DNA of 64,000 nucleotides from NCBI GenBank assembly GCA_950295325.1, contig OX485803.1, positions 65,737,554 to 65,801,553 of the forward strand, written 5' to 3'. Of the stretch, positions 33,262 to 44,301 are shown in pieces. The number at the start of each line of letters is the position of its first letter. Positions within the stretch are counted from its first letter, which is position 1. Origin of the DNA: Polytrichum commune (Eukaryota; Streptophyta; Polytrichopsida; Polytrichales; Polytrichaceae). The translations under genes and the position numbers were made by a program. Under the pieces are notes generated by a model. The model was not told the origin of the DNA and did not search any database. It was given only the letters and a program-made list of their open reading frames with translations.

Positions 33262-33470
33262 TTTGGTGTGATCGGGGCATGAGTGTGAGAAAAAACCGAT
33301 CAAAGATCAAAACTTCAAGAAAATCACCGGTCACTTTGGAGGAATTAGAGAATATACCTCAAATAAGTAAAGACACCGATAGATGTCAACAGTTTTAGCG
33401 GTTGGACTTGGAAATACTAGAATCTCAACCGATTACTACTACCCCCCCCCCCCCCCCCAAAACCCCCCAA
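33262..33470 (+). repeat. Relic related to the hAT-like element at 51354-51579
   Basis: This stretch follows the same order of phrases as the 51.4-kb element: TGATCGGGG, AACCGAT, AGGAATT..AGAATATACC, AT.GATGTCAACA, CGGTTGGACTTG.AAA.AC and ATCTCAACCGATTA. Its right end is replaced by a run of 17 cytosines (33442-33458). It looks like a diverged copy with a broken right terminus. Confidence 0.65.
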
Positions 33471-34149
33471 TAGACTTCACATGGCCTGCTTGTAACATTG
33501 CCGGACTTCTCTAGAACACACAAGTGTTTGACCACAAGTAGCATAGGTGAGTAGCTTAGTTGGTGGTAGAAGGTCCCAGCACTTTTAGGGTTGGGCCCCC
33601 TTCTTCACTTGGTTTTCTTGAATCTGGTGGCGAGCTTGAAGATCTTCAAGTCCAACATGCCTTCACTTTGAACTCGGACTTGAGCTTGAGTTTCATCCAA
33701 GAAAAGGAGAAGCCGACTCCATCGTATATTAACGGAGCTCTTGGTGGTGGTGGGAGTCTCTGAAAGATGAGCACATGTTCAAGTAGTTTTCTAGAGAAAG
33801 AGGGTCACATGTCAATAATTAATCTCTAAAATAAACATATGATAAAAGAAAGAGGAAATAAATGTGAAAAGGTGAGGATAAAAACTAGGGGAGGTGGCAA
33901 GCGTGAAGGTAAGGTGGCAACATGGCATGGGCAATAGGATAAAGTAGGATGATTTGATTTAAAAGAAAAAGGGGGATTTTTTTGTCTTCTTAAAGCCGTC
34001 ATTGGGGTATGGTGAGAAGTCATGGGGGGCTTATGAGCATGGGCATCCAAGCATATGGTTCCATGGTCCCATAGATGAATGGGTGTATGGGGTCGGGTTT
34101 AGCTGGGATATTAATTCATATGCACATGTGCAAAGGGCCGTGACGGCAT
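33471..34149. other. Spacer, no recognised gene
   Basis: A 67-codon frame at 33560-33763 is unrecognised and has no supporting features. Confidence 0.3.
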
Positions 34150-34520
34150 GGGTCCAAGCTAGTTAGGTACATGTAAGGTTTTTTACGCTTTTCGAATGTA
34201 GACCTTTGCGCGTGAAAATTGTAGGTCCTTGTGAGATGGATCTCTTTGGCTCATGTTATAGAATTTCTTTACAGATTTTATTAGAAGATCGTATGTCATG
34301 GTGGCACCATATTCTTGCATCATTGTAAATCAAGAAAACGTAGCATTCTCAACCTTAGGGAAGAAATCCTTTCTAACTCTCTTAATAGTTTGAGGTGCTT
34401 CAATGCCTACGTCCAACAAATCCTTTCTCTTGAGCAACCTAGATAAAGTGGTTTGGAATTTAGCATTTGCCCATGATGTTAAAGCTATGAATACATTGCC
34501 CTAATTGAACTTGACTTTGT
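34150..34520 (-). pseudogene. Unrecognised minus-strand coding relic
   Basis: One minus-strand frame reads protein-like across about 110 codons, with segments such as FQTTLSRLLKRKDLLDVG, APQTIKRVRKDFFPKVE and MTYDLLIKSVKKFYNMSQRD. Isolated stops interrupt it. I cannot assign a family; a retrotransposon gag-like protein is possible. Nearby short frames do not extend it. Confidence 0.25.
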
Positions 34521-34675
34521 CGATACATGAAGATCTCTTTCTTATAAGCCAAACTAAACTTTGAAGTGTTTCCCATCTCTACTACCCCTAGATTCAAGTG
34601 AAAGGTACTTGCTAGATTGACCCAAAGCCATAGGGACATAAAGTGTATCCACAAAACCTACAACAACATCCTCAA

Positions 34676-35060
34676 AATTCTAGAGACAAAACTCTCCGGA
34701 ATTGCAGAAGACTTGGAAGGAAGATTTTGAACAAACGTAACTCACTCTTTAAATGTCAAACTCAACCAAAACTACTACCGGTGGAACTTTCTTTTCAATA
34801 GCTTTCTAATGGTATGCAATTCGACCTACAAATATGAAAGTCAGAAGCAACATTCTCAAGAATTCAAGCACTCTCAACAAAACTCTCAGCCACTGCAGGA
34901 GACTTGGAAGGTAGGTTTTGGACAAGCATGACTCAGTCATTGGATGTTGGATTCAACAAATTATATTACCATTGGAATCGTCATTTCAATAGCTTTCTAA
35001 GGATATGCAATTTGACCTACACATTGGAAGTTAGAAGCAATATTCTCAAGAACTCGAGCA
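34676..35060 (+). repeat. Two-unit diverged tandem repeat (~195 bp)
   Basis: The phrases 'AGACTTGGAAGG.AG.TTTTG.ACAA', 'TTTCAATAGCTTTCTAA' and 'GAAGCAA.ATTCTCAAGAA' appear twice, about 190-200 bp apart. The wording recalls the array at 23130-23840, which suggests LTR-derived DNA. Confidence 0.65.
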
Positions 35061-36529
35061 CTGGTATATTCATGTTCAAGCAATTAGGGCAAATTAAGTT
35101 GATGAGACTTGAGAGGGACTTGCAATCAATATCTTGAACTTCATCATCTCTAATTAGGGGTTTATTTGAAGTTCTATGTATATGATATGTTATATTGTAT
35201 GATTTTATATAGTATAATAATAAGTTACAAATATAGTGGGAAAATATACAAAGAGGGAAGTAGACATTTAGGTAACACTTATAGAAGGTAGATTGTAACC
35301 CCTAAATATCCAAATAGCTAGAAAACGGTTGCTAGCATCTTTCACAAAGATCTTTCGTAGTTACTTTTCTTTCACATGGAACCAATAGACTTTTACATCA
35401 CCTCAATCATATGTATCAAAATTTTGTATGAGTTTGGGTGGAAACCATACATAGATTTTCGTTACAAAAATGTTATATGAACAAGGTTAGTAACATTATA
35501 AATTTACCAGATTTCACTGAAGTTATGACATGACTATTTTGATTTAAGAAAGAAGAAGCAAAGCTCTAGTCTTTTTTCATTGAGATTTAAAAAAATTAGT
35601 TTAACTTCTTTTTGAAGTGGCTTTGAAATAACAAGGTGGAATTTAATGACGATGCTAGAGAGACATGAGTGGGTGTGATGTAGAGATGCTCATCCTTGAT
35701 CATAGACCTAAATCATGTGCAACCCCGGGGTAAACTCACACTGATATCTTTTTATTCCAAATGCATAGATGAGGCAAAAATTCCATCACTTGCAACACCA
35801 AACAAGGTCTTTAATTCATCTTATAAAATGCACCTTTCATTTGAGATGGAAACTCATGCATGTAGAGGTTAAGTGGAAACAATTTGTATTGGTACATTTG
35901 GTGTGGATGACAATAAGAGGTTGGCATTTACAAAGGTCCTCATGACGTTCTCAAAAATTCTTCACTATGTATATATGAAACACACATTCATGGTATATTA
36001 TATATATTTGATGAGTATTTACAGAGTATGCATAGTGTAATTTTCAATAATAATATAATGATACAATTGTTTATTTATGTTTATTGTTAAAAATTTGACT
36101 CCTTTGGATATTATTGCACCCTATATCTTATAGAGAGTGGCCTCCCGGGACTGCAATCCTTATGATGCTTCCTATGCACCAAAATCTAGTGTTGATGTTG
36201 TTAATATGGCACATCATGGTTGATTGTCTTCAAATAAATCCTCCAAACCAAGGCCACACTCTTTCTTCTCTTTAGTTTGGGCTTTGTTATTTCAAACTTT
36301 TTGCCACCGATTGGGTTAGCTTGATTTGCACATGCTATAGTACAAGACCACATTATTCTAGAAAATATAGTGATTGGTGTATTGTGCAAGACATTACATT
36401 TCACTGTGATGTAATGGCCAATGTAAGTAAGCTTTGCATTCACATTCTCTCTGTATGATGGTTTATATTTGCTAGCAAACGAGGAGGATTATTCATAGTA
36501 ACTAAACTATACATAACTAACATTTAAGT
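35061..36529. other. Gene-free AT-rich stretch
   Basis: No coding signal, repeat or transposon end was recognised. Confidence 0.45.
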
Positions 36530-36730
36530 ATATTTGGACAAGCCACTTGGCCATAAACAATAAGGAACTTGCACTTATGGGGATAAAAACATCAAATGAC
36601 AATAACAAAATAAACAACATAACAATCATGACTTTGAATATTTGTATTCCATGTTCGCCAACCACCACATTTGTGTGGGTTTGCAATCTGGTGTATGTCA
36701 TATTGGCGGTTGGAATTGTCCAAAATTCAT
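36530..36730 (-). repeat. Dispersed coding-like repeat, inverted copy of 62160-62340
   Basis: On the minus strand this reads MTYTR...VVVGEHGIQIFKV...LLLSFDVF, which matches the start of the ORF relic at 62182 residue by residue over about 50 positions, with scattered substitutions. The DNA matches over about 170 bases and then diverges. It is a truncated copy of the same unknown repeated ORF. Confidence 0.65.
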
Positions 36731-37044
36731 GCCTAAATTAAAATATACTTAAATCTTAGTTACATGAAATACTAGTGTTCCATGTTGATTAGAGTGGTAT
36801 TTGTGAACTATCATGTGTTACTAAGTGTCAGATGACACCCGCTCTAGTTGCCACCTAGTGAAGTCAAGACAATTAATGTGGGTTGTTGATGAATAGTATG
36901 GACCACACTAAATCAAATGTTTCATGTGGTGATAATGTGCATTCAACCCCTCTCATATGGTGGGTCAGGGGTCTTCCCATGCAAAATAAACTTGGCCCCA
37001 TGTGGGATGGGTGGGTTGGCCAGTTTGACTTAACCAACTGTTCA
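36731..37044 (+). repeat. Dispersed repeat (left part), host of the CACTA miniature element
   Basis: From about 36990 (TGTGGGATGGGTGGGTTGG) to the element at 37048, and again from 37185 to about 37280 (AACGTAAAGAGA), this DNA matches the reverse complement of 40740-40890. The rest of the interval shows nothing recognisable. Confidence 0.6.
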
Positions 37045-37047
37045 TAT

Positions 37048-37184
37048 CACTACTAGAAATGTGGTAGTTTCATGACACGACGATTCGGCATGAAATAAAC
37101 AGAATGACACGAGGCAAGCTCGTGTCATTCTAATCACTTCGTGTCGAATCATCGTGTCATGAAACTACCACATTTCTAGGAGTG
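37048..37184. mobile_element. CACTA-type miniature hairpin element (137 bp) with TAT target duplication
   Basis: The element starts CACTACTAGAAATGTGG and ends CCACATTTCTAGGAGTG, an inverted repeat that extends almost to the centre, where GAATGACACGAG pairs with CTCGTGTCATTC. It is flanked by TAT on both sides (37045-37047 and 37185-37187), the 3-bp duplication expected of the CACTA superfamily. The paralogous DNA at 40740-40890 lacks the element and has a single TAT at the site. It has no ORF and would need a transposase in trans. Its ends cannot be tied to the CACTA gene at 3 kb, whose ends are unknown. Confidence 0.9.
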
Positions 37185-37187
37185 TAT

Positions 37188-38486
37188 GGGAGGGTAACCC
37201 ACCTTGCCATAAATTAACGTTCTTTGCCAAGTGGTCACTGGTGGATTCTCAACATAAGGCACTTGCCACTAACGTAAAGAGACATTGGCTAACAATTAGT
37301 TTATCGAGGGTCCCATGATAACGATCCTAAGTGTTTTTCTTGGTCAGAACATTGGATGATTGAAAAACGATTCCTATTAAGTTTACCTGAAATTTCAATT
37401 CATGTAAGTTGATCTTCGTATTCGAAAGCACTACATGAGTATGCTTGTCTAAGTAATTATCTAGTCTATCACATTCGAGTTATCCTTCAATTCAATTGAA
37501 TTTTTGATACAGAGTTTGTTAATTTGTATTATTTTATTACTTATTAATTACATTTTCACATTCTGTGCACCATCAATCCAATGACATATTTTAAACACTT
37601 GTTGATAATATACACAATTATGTGATGTATACAGACACTTGTGGTGGATCCCACCCAATTGGAAGGGTCTCCTCTTGAAAGCCTAATTCCAAGGAAGTTG
37701 AGGTTTCCAACAAATCCGACTTGGTCCACATAAGTTAGACTCAAGTCAATCGGACCGAGGACTATTGCCAAAAAAGATAATGGGTCTTTGAGCCCACACA
37801 GAATTTCACTAACTTCCAATTATTAATGTGGACACACACATAGTTTTATATACTTGTTAAATGAATGTGGTCCACTCTTATAAACGACTTATGTGCTAGA
37901 AATCAAATATCCGAGTCCTCGGGGTCTTCTCTAAGTCTTCCCAACGTCTTAGACAAAGATCAACACCTTATGTCCCATAAACATTACATAGAGTGGGCCC
38001 TATGTTCTCTCTCTACAAAGAGAGAGAGAGAGAGACCGTGCCCCAACTATGGTCCTGTGATGTGGAGGCCACGGTCACCGGTCACTAGACACCTGCTGGC
38101 AGTGGGTCCTGTGGTTTATAATGGCACTCCATGAAGTTGGGCCTTTGCCCGGTCTATGCTGGGACAAGGCAGTCTTAGGGCCACATCACACACAAGACTG
38201 AGAGCCCGTGACCATTACACTTCAAGCACTCTCATTGGTGGAAAAGGCAGAGCCGGTCCAAGTTCGTTTCACACTACGCTTGAGGGACCAACGGAGTATG
38301 TGAATGCACGACGGATGTAAAGTCTACATGGAATCTTGCGTGGCATCGAATGGATCATGTTTCATGGTCACTTGGACTGTTTTCAAAAACCACCTCTTGG
38401 AGGTAGGTCTAACACAAAACCGGGAGACCCTAGCACTTTGATTGCTCACAATCATTGATTCATTCTATTTTATCATGCGCGAGGAC
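37188..38486. other. Gene-free stretch with a short (GA)n run
   Basis: The first 90 bases belong to the dispersed repeat that hosts the CACTA miniature element. A GA run lies at about 38017-38034. No gene is seen. Confidence 0.45.
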
Positions 38487-39622
38487 CAGGGGTGTTTTTT
38501 CACAAGGTCCCTAACATGTCTAGGGACATGTTAAAAAAAAAAACATTTCCAGTGGACGGGTTCTTAGAAAATGAACCGGTTTTTGGACGTGTCAAATTCA
38601 CTTTGGACGGGTTCTAAAAATAACATTTAAAAAAATTAATCGGAATCGTGATGGGGGTTGAGACTTGAACCTGCAAAATCAATCCAACTAATAAATAGAC
38701 AACGCTTGCACTATCCTTGCAAAGACAACGCTTCCACCATCTTAGGCACATGTAAGGCTCAAATATCTACTCATACATTGACCCAACAACTTACAAGCTC
38801 AACCCTGCAATTTGCTAGGGTTTAACTTGAATTAACAGAAATTTCCTGCACAGCCCTCGAATCTGCACTCAACCCACAACAAAAGAGAGGAATAAGACTC
38901 TCAAGATTTAGGATGCTAATGAATTGAACATATGCAACTGAAAGCTAAAGCAACTGAGAGACCGGTGAGAGATAACTTGATTGCAGTCGTCAAATGAACC
39001 GGTTGAGTTTGAGAAAACACCTGTTGAAGTTCAAGATTGCAGGAGAAGATTGTTCCAGCGGCACTCTTCAACTTCTTGAATTCGAGTTAGTTTCAAATGA
39101 ACCGGTTGAGTTTGAGAAAACACCTGTTGAAGTTCAAGATTGCAGGAGGAGATTGTTCCAGCGGCACTCTCCAACTTCTTGAATTCGAGTTAGTTTCAAA
39201 TGAACCGGTTGAGTTTGAGTGATTGAGTTTGAGTGACTAAGTCTAGTTCAGTTTCTCTGAACTAGTCTATGGACAAACAAACAAAATGGGGCAGTGGCAG
39301 GCTGGCAAATTGGTAATTATAATAGAAAAAGCAGAAATGAACGAAGATAGTAAGATACTATTGTTTCCAAGTGGCAAGTGCACCAATCACATGCCGACAT
39401 CTTTCGGGTTATCTTTATCGATTTGTTTTTTCCTTTAACCTTTTGATGGACGGGTTGGTTTAGAAATTACCGGTTTTGGGACGGATTGTTTTTTCTTCAA
39501 CCTTTCCATGGACGGGTTGGTTTTGAAATTACCGGTTTTGGGACGGGTTGCAATTTCTTTTGCCTTTCAATTTGAGGTTTTGGGACGTGGACGGGTAAAA
39601 ACTTTGTGAAAAAACAACCTTG
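38487..39622. mobile_element. Nonautonomous hAT-like element (1136 bp) with 8-bp target duplication
   Basis: An exact 8-bp duplication, GCGAGGAC, lies at 38479-38486 and 39623-39630. The ends are inverted repeats, CAGGGGTGTTTTTTCACAAG against CAAGGTTGTTTTTTCACAAA read from the right. CA-G-rich tips with an 8-bp duplication are typical of hAT. Motifs such as GGACGGGTT and GGTTTTGGGACG recur near both ends, as subterminal transposase-binding repeats do. A 103-bp tandem repeat lies in the middle. No transposase is encoded. Confidence 0.85.
38991..39215 (+). repeat. 103-bp tandem repeat inside the hAT-like element
   Basis: Units start at 38991, 39094 and 39197 (partial) with CAAATGAACCGGTTGAG. 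The two full copies are almost identical, so the duplication is recent. The AACCGGTTGA motif is shared with the hAT-like element at 51354-51579. Confidence 0.9.
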
Positions 39623-39630
39623 GCGAGGAC

Positions 39631-40739
39631 CCACATGAATAGAAATTCATCGAAATAGCATTTGGTTGAGGGCCCGGTCACATATGACTTCACACGACTT
39701 TGGAGGTGTGTTGGGACGGCCTTTGGACACATTCTTTTGGGCTCTCGCAATCAAATGGTCATGGCTCTTGGCTTGCGTGTGAATTGGCCCTTAGTTGGTA
39801 CACATCGGTCGCAAAGTCTAAACCCTAAACCCTAAAACTGGCAGGTGCAGGTGCAGGCACTTGCATTGATCCCGATGCCGATTCAAGTTGAGCCTGGGCC
39901 TGGGATCCAAATCCCAAGGTGTTGCGTGAGCCTCTAAAACTGCAGGAGCTATGGGTCATAGAACAGGTTAGGGCCCATGCACTTTGTAAAAATTAGAAAT
40001 AAAAACTCAATACAAAATGGTAAACAGAAAGATGGAAGGAAGCAAAATGTAAAAAGCCATCCACACCAAACCTTTATCCCACATCATCTCATTGTCATCA
40101 TATAAATGTTGAGTATGTTAGGAAGGATCCAGCTGGATTCAGAGGCAACCATGTTAGGGGTCCAATTAAAACATACCTTGTACATGTTTATGTCTTAAAT
40201 GTTTTCACTTTCGACTTACAAGGTTGTCACATATCCTTGGACATACTTATATATACAACTTACAAATCATACATTTGGACATCAAATCTCCAATATACTC
40301 ATCGACATTCAGTAGTGACTGCTCCTTGTTGATCATGGAACAAATTCAATGTGATATTAAAGTTGTGAGATGAGTCTCCCTACAATTTTGAATCAACCTG
40401 ATACTAATCATGATAGAAATCAACAACATATAGAGTGTAGAACAATGCAACTATATTGTAGTGGTGCCTACCTAGAGGCTACTGCATGTGCATTTGGCCA
40501 TGGCCTTGGTGAGCCAAACTGGGTAGGCATGTAGGACCCTTGTCATGTGACAACCCGGCCCCTTAAAAACGAGTAGATTGTATGACGCCTCTTACAACTA
40601 TTAAATGTATGTTAGTGTTTCACCCTTGGATTACTAAGAAAGAGCATGGAACTACATGAGCAATTCCCCTCTAGATAAACTTTGAATAAACTAGCCTCAT
40701 TGTTATCAAATCTTCTAGACAAACCCTCAACAAAATAAT
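39631..40739. other. Gene-free stretch
   Basis: A short telomere-like tract (CTAAACCCTAAACCC) occurs at 39819-39833. A GCAGGTGCAGGTGCAG run lies at about 39841-39858. No gene is recognised. Confidence 0.45.
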
Positions 40740-40890
40740 GATTGGCAAATATAAACATTCTCTTTACGTTAGTGCCGTATGTTAAGAGTCCACCATTTGG
40801 CAAAGAATGTTCATTTATGGCAAGGTGGGTCACCCTCCCATATGAACGGTTGGGTAAGTCAAACTTGCCAACCCACCCATATGAGAGGGA
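40740..40890 (-). repeat. Empty-site paralogue of the CACTA miniature insertion
   Basis: The reverse complement matches 36990-37047 plus 37185-37280 as one continuous sequence, passing through TTCATATGGGAGGG without the 137-bp element. An overlapping minus-strand frame (40612-40914) is unrecognised. Confidence 0.75.
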
Positions 40891-43438
40891 GCCAGGGCGA
40901 ACCAACCTGTACACTGGTTTCTTGGAGGCAAGGGTTTAGGCATCCAACAAGGAATGAGTGTATGGGTTCCTTCGCCCAAATCATGAGAGGGGCCATGTGC
41001 ACATGGAGCTACCCTCTTATCCTCCCAAATTGGTGGTATGGAACAATGTTTAAGTTGTGCAGAATTATTGCATACATTAAGGTGAGACTATGTACCTATT
41101 ATGGACACTTTTTGGATTTGAGCATATGTAGACTCTGGGGGTTTGATAGCAAAACACACCCTATGTGGGCTACATGAGCACATAAGCAAATCCAAATGAT
41201 GAACATTGGAGTTAATCTTGATGTTTTTCGAGTTAAGGTGAAAATCTTACAAAAGACGCAGGTTTGTACATTTTGAATGACATATTCATGAACTTGATAC
41301 CATATAAGATATGCACAAAAAAGACATGTTCTAAACTATAATAAGGTGGGTGCACCTATAATGAGTTCTTAATGTATAGGTACATATCCAAGTCTAAAAT
41401 ACACATATCCAAAAATTGTAGATGATATAATTCACACACCTCTCTTGCAATTGTCAATTTGTGGCTTGGACCCTAGTAACCCACTAGTTGTATTGTCATG
41501 GCTTTGAGTCCAACAAGGCATTATTTGATTAGGAATTAGGTTTAGTATAGCATATGTTGGCTCAAGCCTTAATTGATCATGCTTTAGATGTATGTTTACC
41601 TCCCAAGTGTGGGGTGGGGTAGGGCTATTTTTCTTTGAGAGTGTGAACCATGTGCGTGTGAGACTCCTTATTGAAACTCCTTATATACAATTTTTCATGA
41701 TAAAACAAAAGACCATGAATACAAATCATGGACTAAATGATATTCTCATTCATGTATATGACAAAGTAAAGAGTCTCATTTGTGTGTATGGACTTTGATT
41801 TTTTAAAAGCTTGGAGGATGATAATAAAACCATGAGGGTATAAGGTATGTTTTGATGAATTAACTCCTCTTGTGACAAAACTTAGGGGGCCTAGTGTACA
41901 CTTACCTCTCCCTCATAATTCTAACTACGTTATCATTTTCCCATAAAAGTAGGTGGAGCAATAGCCCATATGTTTATAAAGACAAACACCCTAAATACTC
42001 ATTTGTACATCCAAGTTGTGCAATTAAGCGTTTTTTTTTAATTTTTTTTTGGGGGGGGGGTGTTTCACTCCCTTGTAGAGATATGAATGACCCGTGATGA
42101 TTTTTTTTTAATGGGGACTACTAAATAATGTGCATAGTCATGGGATATTTTGCATATTTGATGAATATTCTAGAAACATACCTGTTATATCTTCAAATTG
42201 AATTTTCAATACCTTAAGTTTTTCTAAAGGTTTTATAATTTTCTCTTTGAAACTTTAAATAAGATCCTATCTTTCATTTGGGTTTTGACAAATGGAACCT
42301 TCTAAACTTTTCCTTTACTCTAAATTTGTGTCAATGAGTGATGTATTGTATCTTATCAAATCCAATGATATTTCACCTTTGCACATATGTATATCCTCTC
42401 ACATCTAGAAACTAGACTTTGAAGTCAATATAAAGGGCTCCCCTTTTGTATAACACACTTCTTAAAGACTAAACCTAGTCTAACTTACTGGTTCCTAGAA
42501 CTTAAGGTCTAATTTACATAAGGTCCAAGTCCAAGAAACATCAAGTTCAAAACACTGCTGTATTGGATCTTACTTTGTGATTCAAGATTGGACACAACCT
42601 TGAAGGTCAACGATTTTTCATACTAGGAGGAGATTTGGTGGGAAGTAGTGCCACATAAACATTCATTTATTTTCACTCTTTTGATGTGGTCCCTAGGTAA
42701 AATTCCTTACGTCTTTTTTTTCTCTCCCCACCCAATAAGATTGCTCAATTTTAGAGATTCCTTTTTCTTGCATCTTCAAAGTATAAACCCACCCTTCGTA
42801 CATTATAACCACCAAAATCATGAATAATGATTTATGGTAGATCTAACATATAGAGAGCATATAGGTACATATCCAAGTATGAGGCCCACTTTATACATGA
42901 CTTGGGGCCTGCCCAAGCATTAGCCCAATTCATGTGCATTAAGCCCTCAATCTCGTCCAACTTTATCAACTTTTTTTTGGGCCCAACCTTGTCACATAAA
43001 AAGTGGTGACGTCCGATTTTAGTTCCCAGTGTTCTTGAGGGGATAGTGTAGTGAAGAGAATTGCCTTTCATGGACCAATGGTGGAGATGTTCATTATCCA
43101 ATAGATGAGCCCAATCTGGCCCATGTTAATAGTTCAGGTCGAGGAAAACATATTCTGATTTCTTCAAGCCAACCCGAAGGTTTCGTGCCAAAATTATGCT
43201 ACCTAGGACACCAGATGAGATTAGTGAGTGTTTGAGCCCAACCCTAATATAAAGCACTGGATTTGATGAAATTGAGTGATCCTATTGGACCGAATTCTTA
43301 GAGTTCAGGCTGGCCCTAAATCCAGCCCCAAGTATAAAATGATCTTGAAATACACATCTCTACAAGAAACCCTTTCTAAGTCATCTATGAGTTTCACATT
43401 TAAAATTCATCGCATGTTCGCCTTGCCTCCACAAAGAC
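40891..43438. other. Gene-free AT-rich stretch
   Basis: Only short frames are present. A T-rich and G-rich homopolymer pair lies at 42030-42060. No ends, domains or RNA genes were recognised. Confidence 0.45.
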
Positions 43439-43440
43439 TA

Positions 43441-43840
43441 CACTAAATAGGTAGATTAGTGTTGGAAACACTAATAGTCGACGAAAACGCTAAATGTCAA
43501 TTGTCTTCATAGTGTTAGAACACTAAATGTCAACTCTAACACTATTTGTACCAATTAGTAACTTTGAATATTTACAAAAGCGCATTTAGTGTTAGATGAC
43601 ATTTTTTGTAGATCTTCAAATGAAGAATTGGAGGTAGAATATGTGAGCCTCATAGAAAATGTAATATGCTAGGAATTTGATATTACAAAATTTAAACTTC
43701 ATGGAACTCAACTTTGACAATGCAAAATAAAGACAAAGGAAATTGTAACACTAATTGTACTTTCAAGTGACATTTAGTGTTTTGGGTAACTATTGGCTCT
43801 AACACTAATCTTCATCTAACACTAATCTACCTATTTAGTG
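43441..43840. mobile_element. TIR miniature element A (400 bp), TA-flanked
   Basis: Ends read CACTAAATAGGTAGATTAGTGTT on the left and its inverted match AACACTAATCTACCTATTTAGTG on the right, with TA on both sides. The motif AACACTAA and its reverse complement recur several times near both ends. Elements at 44085-44301 and 59306-59678 share the outer TACACTAAAT tip. There is no ORF. Confidence 0.75.
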
Positions 43841-44084
43841 TAGCAAGCTCACCTCCCTCCATGTGTTCATGTTATCTTTTCTTTTTCTTTTTCTTATCCA
43901 ACTACTACCGTAAATGTTGAAATCCAAATAGTGTACATAATTTAGTGTCAAATACTCACCTTTAAGTTAACTTCTGTGTGCCTTCCGATGATCCAGAATG
44001 GGAGTTGACATAGTCCCTTAAGTTATGCAGGTGGGTGATGGTGGCGTGCAATGATGGTAGATGAATCTGGCATACTAATTACTA

Positions 44085-44301
44085 CACTAAATATGATATT
44101 TAGCATCACTGACCATTTGGAATTATCCAATGCTATATCTATTTACAGTATATCTCATATTTTACCAACAAATGTGAAATGGGTAGTTTGGACACTATAA
44201 AACATTAACAACTTTACTTGGTAAAAAGTACCATCAATAGTAAAAAGATATAGCATTGTGTAAATCCAAATAGTAAGTGTAACTAAATATCATATTTATT
44301 G
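44085..44301. mobile_element. TIR miniature element B (217 bp), TA-flanked
   Basis: The left end, CACTAAATATGATATTTAGC, pairs with the right end (reverse complement CAATAAATATGATATTTAGT). Pairing continues through CCAATGCTATATCT on the left against ACAATGCTATATCT, so about 60 bp of each side are inverted. TA flanks both ends. It belongs to the same group as elements A and C by its tip. Confidence 0.75.
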
